Assembly (NCBI GenBank): GCA_017555565.1
Contig: JAFZGF010000049.1
Coordinates: 1 to 32,112, forward strand
DNA from: Oscillospiraceae bacterium
GTDB taxonomy: Bacteria > Bacillota > Clostridia > Oscillospirales > Ruminococcaceae
Direction: 5' to 3'
Length of the DNA: 32,112 nt
Shown piece by piece: positions 7,406-16,113 of the stretch. The translations under genes were made by a program, and so were the position numbers. Under the pieces are notes generated by a model. The model made no database searches and was not told where the DNA came from. It saw only the letters and a program-made list of their open reading frames with translations. Within the stretch, counting starts at the first letter, position 1. Every line of letters starts with the position of its first letter.

Positions 7406-7801
7406 TTAAAGTTTATCGAAAGTTACTTTTTCCAGTTCTTCATTTACATATTGACCTATGCGGGCAAATTCCATACGGAAGGTGCACAGGCCAGGAGTTT
7501 TCCAGGCACAGTCATACCCTGGCTGATCAACACATTTAGCCAGTTTATATGTACCTTCAATGGCTTCAATAACCTGTTTCATATTTATTTCATTTGCAGG
7601 GCGTGACAGTTCATAACCGCCTTTTGAGCCTTTATATGATTTAACTATACCGTTCTGAACCAGCTTATGAAGAATTTTAAGAGAGAAACGCAGAGTAACC
7701 CCCATTTCTTCACTGATTGCACGGGCATCTTTTCTGCCATCAGCATTTGCAAGGCAATATACTATTCTGATTGCGTAGTCGGTTTCCTGTGTTATATGCA
7801 T
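7406..7801 (-). CDS. Rrf2 family transcriptional regulator, possible Fe-S sensor
   Basis: 131 residues with an AGGAGA site upstream. The N-terminal winged helix (M-H-I-T-Q-E-T-D-Y-A-I-R) and the K-G-S-K-G-G-Y-E-L wing at residues 57-65 are typical of Rrf2, IscR, NsrR and CymR proteins. Cysteines 90, 98 and 106 lie in the region that ligates the iron-sulfur cluster in IscR and NsrR, though the eight-residue spacing differs from both. It could therefore sense nitric oxide, oxygen or cluster status. It follows rpoD by 40 bases with no terminator seen between, so it is probably co-transcribed. The gene to the left, on the same strand, is the flavoprotein reductase, a possible target. Confidence 0.88.
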   Translation of the reverse strand: MHITQETDYAIRIVYCLANADGRKDARAISEEMGVTLRFSLKILHKLVQNGIVKSYKGSKGGYELSRPANEINMKQVIEAIEGTYKLAKCVDQPGYDCAWKTPGLCTFRMEFARIGQYVNEELEKVTFDKL

Positions 7802-7841
7802 AGTGGTCTCCTGAAAAGTAACTTTAATTTATGGTCGGATA

Positions 7842-8924
7842 TTAATCAAGGAAATCTTTAAGTTTTTTGTTTCTGCTTGGGTGACGGAGTTTGCGCAGAG
7901 CTTTTGCTTCAATCTGTCTGATACGTTCACGTGTAACATTGAACTCTTTGCCTACTTCTTCCAGTGTTCTTGGACGGCCGTCTTCAATGCCAAAACGGAG
8001 AGAAAGAACTTTTGCTTCTCTTGGTGTAAGTGTAGCCAGAACTTCGTTCAGCTGTTCTCTCAGCAGTGTATGTGTGGCTGCTTCTTCTGGAACAGGTGCA
8101 TCATAGTCCGGAATAAAGTCACCGAGATGGCTGTCTTCTTCTTCACCGATTGGGCTTTCGAGAGAAATAGGTTCCTGTGCAACTTTCAGGATTTCGCGTA
8201 CTTTGTCCTGTGGCATATCCAGTTCTGCAGCCAGGTCTTCAACGCTTGGTTCCTGACCGTTTTTGTGGAGAAGCTGGGACTGAACTTTTTTAACTTTGTT
8301 GATTGTTTCAACCATATGAACAGGGATACGGATTGTTCTTGCCTGGTCTGCAATAGCTCTTGTGATAGCCTGACGGATCCACCATGTTGCATATGTGGAG
8401 AATTTGAAGCCTTTTGTATGGTCAAATTTTTCTACAGCTTTGATAAGACCAAGGTTACCTTCCTGAATAAGGTCAAGGAACAGCATACCACGGCCAACAT
8501 ATCTTTTGGCAATGGAAACAACCAGACGCAGGTTAGCTTCTGCAAGGCGTTTTTTCGCTCTTGAATCACCTTTCTGGATTCTTTCAGCCAGTTCGATTTC
8601 TTCATCAAGGCTGAGCAGTGGGAAAGCACCGATTTCTTTGAGGTACACTTTAACAGGGTCATCAATGCTTACGCCTTCGCTGGCAAGTGATTTTTCAAAT
8701 TTTTCAACATTGCTTTCAGTAAGAACTTCTTCTTCCTCTTCGCCTAAATCTATAACATCGATGCCTGCAGCTTCGATGCTTTCATAAAACTTGTCCACCT
8801 GGTCAACATCAAAATCCATATTTTCAAGGAAAGAACCGATGTCTTTTGATGTAAGTTTGCCGTTTTTCTTACCAAATTCCATAAGATCGGCCAGTGTGGT
8901 GATTTTCTTTTCTTTTGCGCTCAT
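7842..8924 (-). CDS. rpoD: RNA polymerase primary sigma factor RpoD (SigA)
   Basis: 360 residues with a region 1.1-like N-terminus. The protein has [11 protein letters not shown] (region 1.2), [11 protein letters not shown] followed by [16 protein letters not shown] (region 2), [13 protein letters not shown] (2.3-2.4), and a helix-turn-helix ending [17 protein letters not shown] (region 4.2). This is the housekeeping sigma factor directing promoter recognition, consistent with the TTGACA/TATAAT sequences found elsewhere in the window. It begins 12 bases after dnaG with an AGGAGAT ribosome site, as expected for the dgt-dnaG-rpoD operon. Confidence 0.98.
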   Translation of the reverse strand: MSAKEKKITTLADLMEFGKKNGKLTSKDIGSFLENMDFDVDQVDKFYESIEAAGIDVIDLGEEEEEVLTESNVEKFEKSLASEGVSIDDPVKVYLKEIGAFPLLSLDEEIELAERIQKGDSRAKKRLAEANLRLVVSIAKRYVGRGMLFLDLIQEGNLGLIKAVEKFDHTKGFKFSTYATWWIRQAITRAIADQARTIRIPVHMVETINKVKKVQSQLLHKNGQEPSVEDLAAELDMPQDKVREILKVAQEPISLESPIGEEEDSHLGDFIPDYDAPVPEEAATHTLLREQLNEVLATLTPREAKVLSLRFGIEDGRPRTLEEVGKEFNVTRERIRQIEAKALRKLRHPSRNKKLKDFLD

Positions 8925-8936
8925 AATAATCTCCTG

Positions 8937-10688
8937 TTATTTCTTTTTCTCTTTTAAAGATTTAATTCTCTGTGCAAGGTCATCGATTGTTTTTTCGCTG
9001 GCCTCACTTTGAGAAAGTTTTGCTGTAAGTAAGTTTTCTATGTGCATCTGCACATCCTTGCCGGTAATTATTATCTCATTATTACGGGCAATTATGCCTG
9101 CCAGAGCCTGTGCAGAATCTTCAGGCATATGATATTTAAGTGTAGGGTAATCCACAGCGATGTTTTGCTCGATAAGCTGTGAAAATGCTGTGTATGCCGC
9201 CCTCATATCACTGTCGGTAAAATTTTCCGGCTTCAGTTGCTGCGAAACCATGCTGTAGAGGCTGTTATCTCTGACGAGAGCAGAAATAATCTGTTGCTGT
9301 GCATAAGCCTTTGGCATTGTGTTGCCTTTTTGTCGGTAGTCTACCTTTATCTGCCGCCCAACACCGCTGCGGAGAAGCTCCTGCTCTTTTTTCTTGGTTT
9401 CCTTGCGGCGGTTTTTGGTGCGGGCACGGTCAATCTGCAGTTTAATGGACGCTTTGTCTGTTGAGGTTTCGTTTGCAAGGCGTGTACAGTAGACATCCTG
9501 CTGTATAGGGTTTGTAAGTCCTGCAAGAACATCGCAGGCTTTTGTAAGATATTCCACACGCTGTTCTGCATTCTGTATGTCGTACTGACTTTTAAGTTTG
9601 AGCAACTGAAAATCCAGTGCGCTGTTTGCGCCTTCCAACAGCATTTCAAAACGCTGTGCCCCGTATTTTTTTATGTATTCGTCAGGGTCTTTTGCCCCCG
9701 TCATCTGAAGCACCTGAACGGTGACATCTTCTTTTTCAAATATTTCCATAGCCCTGCGGGTGGCTTTCTGACCGGCTTCGTCAGAGTCATAGGAAATAAT
9801 AACTTTTTTGGCATAGTCGCCAATAAGACGTGCCTGCTGGCTGGTAAGCGCTGTACCAAGAGTTGCAACTGCATTGTTGAAACCGGCCTGATGCATAGCG
9901 ATAACATCCATATAGCCTTCTGCAAGGATAAAACTGTCCTTGCCCGATTTTTTGGCAAGATTAAGAGCAAAAAGACCGTTGCTCTTTTTGAACACCGGTG
10001 TATCACCGCTGTTCAGATATTTAGGGCCACCCTCATCGCCCATTCGCCTGCCGCCGAAGGCAATAACATTGCCGCGCAGGTCAATAATCGGGAACATAAC
10101 CCTGTCGCGGAATATATCATAAAGATTGCCGTTTTTATTTCTGGCAGCAAGATAACCACGGACCATTTCTTCATCTGTAAAGCCTTTGCTTCGCAGATAA
10201 TTGGTCAGTCCCTGCCATTCTGCAGGGGCATAGCCAAGGCCAAAGTTTACTATTGTTTTATCTGACAACTGTCTGTCGCGCAGGTATTTTCTGGCATTTC
10301 GGCCTGCTTCACTGTTGAGTGTGTCATAGAAAAACCTTGCGGCCAGTTTGTTCATCTGCAGGATTCTGGCTTTCAGCTTAGCCTGTCCGTCGTCTTCATC
10401 CGGCATAGGCATACCGCACTGCTGTGCAAGAAAACGTATAGCTTCTATGTAGGACAGGGAGTTCATCTCCATTGTAAACTTGATTACATCCCCGCCTGCA
10501 CCGCAACCAAAGCAATAATAGCTCTGTGTTTCCGGATAAACCATAAATGACGGACTGCGCTCGGAATGGAAAGGACAAAGACCTTTATACAGTCTGCCTG
10601 CACGCTGGAGAGACACATAACGGCTGATAGTATCGTAAATATCATTTCTTGCCACAAGTTCCTGTATATAGGTTGCAGGTATAGCCAT
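8937..10688 (-). CDS. dnaG: DNA primase DnaG
   Basis: 583 residues with a GGAGGGAG ribosome site. The N-terminal CHC2 zinc-binding domain has Cys38, His41, Cys59 and Cys62. The central TOPRIM catalytic core shows E-G-Y-M-D-V-I and, further on, Y-D-S-D-E-A-G, the acidic metal-binding residues for RNA primer synthesis. The C-terminal part is the helicase-binding region and is poorly conserved, as usual. The enzyme lays RNA primers at replication forks with DnaB/DnaC helicase. It lies between dgt and rpoD, the classical Bacillota arrangement. Confidence 0.97.
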   Translation of the reverse strand: MAIPATYIQELVARNDIYDTISRYVSLQRAGRLYKGLCPFHSERSPSFMVYPETQSYYCFGCGAGGDVIKFTMEMNSLSYIEAIRFLAQQCGMPMPDEDDGQAKLKARILQMNKLAARFFYDTLNSEAGRNARKYLRDRQLSDKTIVNFGLGYAPAEWQGLTNYLRSKGFTDEEMVRGYLAARNKNGNLYDIFRDRVMFPIIDLRGNVIAFGGRRMGDEGGPKYLNSGDTPVFKKSNGLFALNLAKKSGKDSFILAEGYMDVIAMHQAGFNNAVATLGTALTSQQARLIGDYAKKVIISYDSDEAGQKATRRAMEIFEKEDVTVQVLQMTGAKDPDEYIKKYGAQRFEMLLEGANSALDFQLLKLKSQYDIQNAEQRVEYLTKACDVLAGLTNPIQQDVYCTRLANETSTDKASIKLQIDRARTKNRRKETKKKEQELLRSGVGRQIKVDYRQKGNTMPKAYAQQQIISALVRDNSLYSMVSQQLKPENFTDSDMRAAYTAFSQLIEQNIAVDYPTLKYHMPEDSAQALAGIIARNNEIIITGKDVQMHIENLLTAKLSQSEASEKTIDDLAQRIKSLKEKKK

Positions 10689-10769
10689 ATATCTCCCTCC
10701 TTTTCATTTATAATCTCAATACAACTCAAATGTTAAATAACCGTTGTAAATATATATTATATCACAATG

Positions 10770-11771
10770 TTATTTAATTTTCCACGCTTTTGGAATAAAA
10801 ATATTGTCAAAAGTCGCAGAGGCAAAATCATCGCTCATACCCTGGATATAGTCGGTAACTGCACGGTCGATACCTTCATTTTCTGCAATAAAGCGATACA
10901 TTTCAGGCATTTTATCAGGGCTTTTACTGTAATATTTGTAAAGTTCTTCTATAAGTTTATCAACTTTCTTTTCTTCTACCTTGGCTGCACTGTCTGTATA
11001 CACATTCCGATACATATACTTGTGCAGTTTATCGTAGTATTTGAAAGTTTCATCGTCCATTTTTATTTCCCGGGATGAATTTTTTACCATTGATGTGATG
11101 AGAGAAGTGATTCTCTCACTTTTGGAATGGCCAAGAAAATCAGTGCAGTCGGCTGGCAGGTCCTTTTCTGTTATAATGCCAGCTGTAATAGCATCTTCTA
11201 TATCGTGGTTGATATATGCAATTCTGTCCGCATATCTTACGATACAGCCTTCCTGGGTGTATGGCCAGGTATCTTTGGTATGATTCAGAATACCGTCAAC
11301 AACTTCAGCAGTAAGGTTGAGCCCTTTTAAATTTCTTTCCAGATATTCAACCACGCGGGCACCCTGTTCATAATGGGTGAACCCATTTGGATTAAGCCGA
11401 CGCAATGCTCTTTCCCCAGCGTGACCAAAAGGTGTATGGCCCAGGTCGTGGCCCATTGCAATAGCTTCTGTAAGGTCTTCATTAAGGCGCAGTGCTCTGG
11501 CAATAGTGCGGGCTATCTGCATAACCTCAAGGGTATGTGTCATTCGTGTGCGGTAATGGTCGCCTTCAGGCGAAATAAAAACCTGTGTCTTCTGTTTAAG
11601 ACGGCGGAAACTCTTGCTGTGAAGAATTTTGTCGCGGTCTTTCTGATAACAGGTGCGAAGGGTACATTCTTCTTCCGGATTTTTTCTTCCTCTTGTGTTC
11701 ATTGCAAGTTGTGCATATGGAGAAAGATTATCTTTTTCTGCCAAAAGCAGACGTTCTCTGATATTTTCCAT
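10770..11771 (-). CDS. dgt: dGTPase-like HD-domain triphosphohydrolase
   Basis: 333 residues from the ATG at 11771, which has a GAAGGGGG site; an upstream extension to 11855 overlaps a terminator and is rejected. HD-domain metal ligands are visible: R-T-R-M-T-H-T-L-E-V, then G-H-D-L-G-H-T-P-F-G-H-A-G-E, then D-R-I-A-Y-I-N-H-D-I-E-D. The family hydrolyses dNTPs, typically dGTP, to nucleoside and triphosphate. It is 81 bases upstream of dnaG on the same strand, a placement common in Clostridia, and probably links nucleotide pools with replication. Substrate range cannot be read from sequence. Confidence 0.93.
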   Translation of the reverse strand: MENIRERLLLAEKDNLSPYAQLAMNTRGRKNPEEECTLRTCYQKDRDKILHSKSFRRLKQKTQVFISPEGDHYRTRMTHTLEVMQIARTIARALRLNEDLTEAIAMGHDLGHTPFGHAGERALRRLNPNGFTHYEQGARVVEYLERNLKGLNLTAEVVDGILNHTKDTWPYTQEGCIVRYADRIAYINHDIEDAITAGIITEKDLPADCTDFLGHSKSERITSLITSMVKNSSREIKMDDETFKYYDKLHKYMYRNVYTDSAAKVEEKKVDKLIEELYKYYSKSPDKMPEMYRFIAENEGIDRAVTDYIQGMSDDFASATFDNIFIPKAWKIK

Positions 11772-11846
11772 CTCTATACCCCCTTCTATATTACTTATAC
11801 TGCATAAATCCAAAAAAACCTTTTTAAATTTTAGATTTTTTATAAA

Positions 11847-11878
11847 AAAAGACATCTGTATTGCAACAGATGTCTTTT
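11847..11878 (-). terminator. Terminator of the MarR-ABC operon
   Basis: Perfect 13-base arms AAAAGACATCTGT (11847-11859) and ACAGATGTCTTTT (11866-11878) with an ATTGCA loop, followed on the minus strand by a run of T. It lies just after the stop of the downstream ABC gene at 11891. Confidence 0.93.
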
Positions 11879-11890
11879 ATCGTGTTAATT

Positions 11891-13777
11891 TTAAGCGTTT
11901 TCAAACTGACTCTGGTAAAGTTTCGCGTAGAAGCCGCCTTTTTCGATCAGATCGTGGTGGTTACCAACCTCTTCAACGTGGCCTGCATTCAGAACGATAA
12001 TCTTGTCTGCATCACGGATAGTAGACAGACGGTGGGCAATTACGAAGCTGGTACGGTTTTCCATCAGTTTCCGCATTGCCTGCTGGATAAGAACTTCTGT
12101 ACGTGTATCAACACTGGAAGTAGCTTCATCCAGAATGAGTATCTTCGGATTCTGCAGGAATGCGCGGGCAATAGTGATAAGCTGTTTCTGACCCTGGGAA
12201 ATGTTGGAAGTTTCTTCGTTAAGTTCAAAGTCATAACCGCCAGGGAGAGTCTGTACAAAGTGATGTACACGGCTGGCTTTTGCCGCCCGGATCATATCTT
12301 CTTCGCTGGCATCCGGACGTGAATACATAATATTTTCACGGATAGTGCCTTTAAACAGCCATGTTTCCTGGAGAACCATACCAAACATTTCACGCAGGTC
12401 ATTTCTTGCGAAATCTTTGATATTGATACCGTCAATGCTGATAGAACCGCCGTTGAGTTCGTAGAATCTCATCAGAAGTTTAACAACAGTTGTTTTGCCT
12501 GCACCTGTAGGACCAACAATGGCAATTTTTTCACCTGGATGAACCTCAAGATCAAGATCATCAATAATGGTTTTTTCTGCTGTGTAGCCAAAGTTTACAT
12601 CCTGGAATGTTACGTGACCGATGATACCTTCTGTTGAAACCGGATTTTCTGTATCAGGTTCTTCTTCTGGCTGGTCAAGGAATTCAAATATACGCTCGCC
12701 GCAGGCCATTGCAGACTGTAACATTGTGGAGATGTTGGAAAGTTGCTGGATAGGCTGTGTAAAGTTGCGGATATAAGTGATAAATGACTGGATGTTACCA
12801 ACAGTGATTTTACCAAAACCTGCCATAGTGGCACCAATGATACACACAAGGATGTAACCGATGTTGGATACAAAGTTTGTAATAGGCATCATAGCACTGG
12901 AAGCCACACGGCTGCGCCAGGCATTTTCGCGCAGTTCTGTGTTGTAAACACTGAAGTCATCAATAGACTGCTGTTCCATATTGAATGCTTTTACAACAAT
13001 GTGTGCAGACATCATTTCTTCGATATGACCGTTTACCATACCCAGAGATTTCTGCTGTTTGCGGTACAGTGGCTGACTGATTTTGATAATCTTTGCAACG
13101 ATGAAACCTGAAACCGGAATCATAGCAAAAGCAATCAGTGTAAGTTCCCAGGAGATTGACAGCATCATAGCAATGGTACCCACCATAAGTGTAAGTGCTG
13201 ATGCAAACTGTGTAAGTGTTTCACGCAGTGAGTTGGACAGTGATTCAACGTCGTTTGTAATGCGGGACAGTACGTCACCTGTGCTGGTTACGTCAAAGAA
13301 ACCTATAGGCAGACGGTTGATTTTTTCACTGATGTCCTTCCTCATTCTGTATGTGATGTTGTTGGAAATCTGTGCTGTGGTAAAGCTTTGCACAATATTG
13401 AACACATATGAAATCACATAAAGTGTACACAGAGCAATAACTACTTTGAGAAGTGCATTGTAATCAACGATAATATCGCCTGTTAACATACCATTTTCCA
13501 CTGCTTTGTAAAGAACGTCTGTGGCATTACCCAGCAGACGTGGACCGATAACACGGAATACACTGGACAATGCTGCCAGCACCATAACAAGTGCCAGGCC
13601 TGCTTTGTAGATACCAAGATATGCAAAGGATTTTTTGATAGTACCTTTAAGGTCTTTTGGTTTTTCGCCACCGCGGATAGCTGCATGTCTGCCGCCACCG
13701 CCACCACCACCTGGGCCACGGCCAGGACCACCAGGGCCGCCCGGACGAGGTGCATTAGCTGTGTTTTTGTTTGCCAT
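11891..13777 (-). CDS. ABC exporter half-transporter, catalytically complete subunit
   Basis: 628 residues. Six membrane helices (about residues 50-345) are followed by an ATPase domain with Walker A at 422-430 (G-P-T-G-A-G-K-T-T), signature I-S-Q-G-Q at 526-530, Walker B with Asp550 and catalytic Glu551, and H-loop His582. The variant signature together with intact Walker B and H-loop is the pattern of the TM288/LmrD side of heterodimeric multidrug exporters. An unusual N-terminal 40-residue tail is rich in glycine, proline and arginine. It starts three bases after the partner gene, so the two are translated together. The predicted role is export of drugs or lipid-like compounds. Confidence 0.93.
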   Translation of the reverse strand: MANKNTANAPRPGGPGGPGRGPGGGGGGGRHAAIRGGEKPKDLKGTIKKSFAYLGIYKAGLALVMVLAALSSVFRVIGPRLLGNATDVLYKAVENGMLTGDIIVDYNALLKVVIALCTLYVISYVFNIVQSFTTAQISNNITYRMRKDISEKINRLPIGFFDVTSTGDVLSRITNDVESLSNSLRETLTQFASALTLMVGTIAMMLSISWELTLIAFAMIPVSGFIVAKIIKISQPLYRKQQKSLGMVNGHIEEMMSAHIVVKAFNMEQQSIDDFSVYNTELRENAWRSRVASSAMMPITNFVSNIGYILVCIIGATMAGFGKITVGNIQSFITYIRNFTQPIQQLSNISTMLQSAMACGERIFEFLDQPEEEPDTENPVSTEGIIGHVTFQDVNFGYTAEKTIIDDLDLEVHPGEKIAIVGPTGAGKTTVVKLLMRFYELNGGSISIDGINIKDFARNDLREMFGMVLQETWLFKGTIRENIMYSRPDASEEDMIRAAKASRVHHFVQTLPGGYDFELNEETSNISQGQKQLITIARAFLQNPKILILDEATSSVDTRTEVLIQQAMRKLMENRTSFVIAHRLSTIRDADKIIVLNAGHVEEVGNHHDLIEKGGFYAKLYQSQFENA

Positions 13778-13780
13778 ATC

Positions 13781-15559
13781 TTACACCTCCTCTTTGGACA
13801 GCTGACTGTATGCAATCTGCTGGTATTCTTCACAGCTTTCCATAAGCTGTTTATGTGTGCCTTTACCTACAATACGGCCGTCATCCATAACGATGATCTG
13901 GTCCGCATCCATAATGCTGGCAACACGCTGCCCCACAATGATAATTGTGGATTCTGCAAGATTCTGCTTCAAGGCTTTGCGCAGGTTAAGGTCTGTTGTA
14001 AAGTCAAGAGCAGAGAAACTGTCGTCAAAAATGCAAATAGGTGCCATTTTTATTATCGCACGGGCAATGGCAAGACGCTGACGCTGGCCACCGGAGAAGT
14101 TTGTACCGCCCTGGCTTACAGGTGCATCAATACCTTCTTCTTTGCCAATAATGAATTCTTTCGCCTGTGCTATTTCAAGAGCATTGAAAATATCATCTTC
14201 TGTAGCACCTGGTTTTACAGCTTCAAGGTTGGAACGGATAGTGCCTGAAAGAAGAACACTCTTCTGTGGCACAAAGCCGATAAGGCTGCGGAGCTGTTTC
14301 AACCCGATATTGCGCACATCAACACCATTGATAGAAACCGAGCCCGATGTTACATCATAGAAACGTGGAATAAGATTGATAAGACTGGATTTACCACAGC
14401 CAGTAGAGCCGATAATAGCTGTTGTCTGACCAGGTTTTGCTGTGAAAGAAATATCTTCCAGAACATCGCCATCGCCGCCTGGATATGCAAAATCAACATT
14501 GCTGAAAGTGATTTCGCACTGTGCGGCTGTGATTTCCACTGGATTTTCAGGTTCTGTGATAACATTTTCTGTATCGAGAATTTCAGCAACACGGTTGATG
14601 GAAACCATTGCACGAGGGAACATAATGAATACGCCGGAAATCATCATAAACGCACCCATAATATTGCCGGAATACTGGATATACGCCATCATATCACCAA
14701 CCAGAAGCTGACTCTGGGCGATTTTTTCAGCGCCAACCCACACGATAAGCACTGGAACAAGGTTCTGGATAAGACTCATTGTAGGGCCCATCATACTCAT
14801 TGTACGGTTGACAAAGAGGTTTGTACGTTTGTAGTTGTTGCTGGCTTCATCAAAACGTTTTTCTTCATCTTTCTGTGTTGAGAATGCACGCACAACCAGC
14901 AGGCCATTAAGGCTTTCGCGGGCAACCAGATTAAGTTTATCTATCAGCTGCTGAATAATTTTGAACTTAGGCAGTGCCAATGTGTAAACAGTAATCAGAA
15001 GACCGATTACAAGCAGAACGCTGAGGGCGTTTATCCAGGCCATTGACGGAGCTTTTCTCATAGCCATAATAGTACCGCCAATACCCATAAACGGAGCAAA
15101 AACAATTGTTCTTACACCCATTGTAAGCATCATCTGCAACTGCTGAACGTCATTGGTAGTTCTTGTGATAAGTGACGCTGTAGAGAAGCGGTCAAACTCT
15201 GCACTGGAGAAACTTTCGATTTTTGTAAAAACTGTTTTGCGCAGGTCACGTGTAAGACCTGTACCCATTTTGGCATTGCAAAACTGTACGGCCAGAGCAA
15301 CGCCGCTGGTGATAAGCGCAATAACAAGCATTTTGCCACCGGTAGCTACGATATATGCCCTCTGCTCTGCCATAAGAGCCATGGCTGCATCACCGCTGGC
15401 CAATGCAATCTTTGCTGAATATTCCTGGATACCTACGTTAACTATCTGACTCATAACATCAGGCATTGCAAGGTTGCACCATGCCTGTACACCTATGAGA
15501 AAAACAGAAAACAGTATCATAGGAATATATGGTTTTATGTGTTTAAGGATGTGTTTCAA
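13781..15559 (-). CDS. ABC exporter half-transporter, degenerate-site subunit
   Basis: 592 residues with six membrane helices and an ATPase domain: Walker A at 384-391 (G-S-T-G-C-G-K-S), canonical signature F-S-G-G-Q at 488-492, Walker B F-D-D-S with Asp513 where the catalytic glutamate should be, and Gln544 where the H-loop histidine should be. These two losses, paired with the imperfect signature in the other subunit, predict one dead and one active ATP site, as in TM287/288, BmrCD and LmrCD. Its start overlaps the MarR gene stop by four bases (ATGA), so expression is translationally coupled to the regulator. Confidence 0.93.
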   Translation of the reverse strand: MKHILKHIKPYIPMILFSVFLIGVQAWCNLAMPDVMSQIVNVGIQEYSAKIALASGDAAMALMAEQRAYIVATGGKMLVIALITSGVALAVQFCNAKMGTGLTRDLRKTVFTKIESFSSAEFDRFSTASLITRTTNDVQQLQMMLTMGVRTIVFAPFMGIGGTIMAMRKAPSMAWINALSVLLVIGLLITVYTLALPKFKIIQQLIDKLNLVARESLNGLLVVRAFSTQKDEEKRFDEASNNYKRTNLFVNRTMSMMGPTMSLIQNLVPVLIVWVGAEKIAQSQLLVGDMMAYIQYSGNIMGAFMMISGVFIMFPRAMVSINRVAEILDTENVITEPENPVEITAAQCEITFSNVDFAYPGGDGDVLEDISFTAKPGQTTAIIGSTGCGKSSLINLIPRFYDVTSGSVSINGVDVRNIGLKQLRSLIGFVPQKSVLLSGTIRSNLEAVKPGATEDDIFNALEIAQAKEFIIGKEEGIDAPVSQGGTNFSGGQRQRLAIARAIIKMAPICIFDDSFSALDFTTDLNLRKALKQNLAESTIIIVGQRVASIMDADQIIVMDDGRIVGKGTHKQLMESCEEYQQIAYSQLSKEEV

Positions 15560-16008
15560 ACATCATCACCTGCTTCCTTCTGAATTTCTGCTTCGAGACA
15601 GTCGCTGAATTCTTCCAGCAGGCTGTAAAGAAGCTCTGTTTTTTCTTCACCTAATTTTTCGCCCGCTGAAGAAAAGGCGGCAATAAACCGCTGATAATCA
15701 TCGTGCAGTAACTGATGCCCTTTTTCTGTGGGGTAGACAAAAGTTTTTCTTCTGTCTTCAGGGCTGGTTTTTCTTTCAATAAGTTCCTGCTTTTCAAGAA
15801 CTGACAGTTTCCGCGAGACTGTAGGCAACGCTATCTCCAGCCTTTGTGCCAGTTGACTTGGGGTCAACCCGTCCTGCCGATGATGGGCAATAACGCGCAG
15901 AAGTCGCAAATCCCCGCTGGACTGATAGCATTTCATCTGCAGGGTGCGGTTAAGACGTGATGCTTTTCGCAGGCTGTAGTTAAGCTTTTCAAGCTTTGCT
16001 CTTTCCAA
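15556..16008 (-). CDS. MarR family transcriptional regulator
   Basis: 150 residues if translation starts at the TTG at 16008, seven bases after AAAGGAG. The ATG at 16014 sits one base from that site and the ATG at 16029 lies upstream of it, so both are unlikely. The winged helix has L-T-P-S-Q-L-A-Q-R-L-E-I-A-L-P-T-V-S-R as recognition region and a D-R-R-K wing (S-P-E-D-R-R-K-T-F-V-Y). It is the first gene of an operon with the two ABC half-transporters and is most likely an autorepressor relieved by a transported drug-like ligand. The strong palindrome upstream is its expected operator. Confidence 0.92.
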   Translation of the reverse strand: MERAKLEKLNYSLRKASRLNRTLQMKCYQSSGDLRLLRVIAHHRQDGLTPSQLAQRLEIALPTVSRKLSVLEKQELIERKTSPEDRRKTFVYPTEKGHQLLHDDYQRFIAAFSSAGEKLGEEKTELLYSLLEEFSDCLEAEIQKEAGDDV

Positions 16009-16038
16009 ATACATTCTCCTTTCTATCATTTTATAACA

Positions 16039-16088
16039 AAATAGTTAGTTTATAAAATCATTATATAAACTAACTATTTCAAAGTCAA
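16039..16088 (-). promoter_or_regulatory. MarR-ABC operon promoter with 16-base palindromic operator
   Basis: Minus strand promoter: -35 TTGACT (16083-16088), exactly 17 bases, -10 TATAAT (16060-16065). A perfect inverted repeat AAATAGTTAGTTTATA (arms 16039-16054 and 16064-16079, nine-base spacer) covers the spacer, the -10 and the start point. Repressor binding here would block polymerase directly, so this is a strong candidate operator for the MarR protein it precedes. Confidence 0.88.
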
Positions 16089-16113
16089 TATGTTTGTGAG
16101 AAAATCACATTTT

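Noticed and set aside
11772-11855. Longer N-terminus for the dgt product
   Set aside because: The extension overlaps the upstream terminator hairpin, and a much better ribosome site precedes the ATG at 11771.
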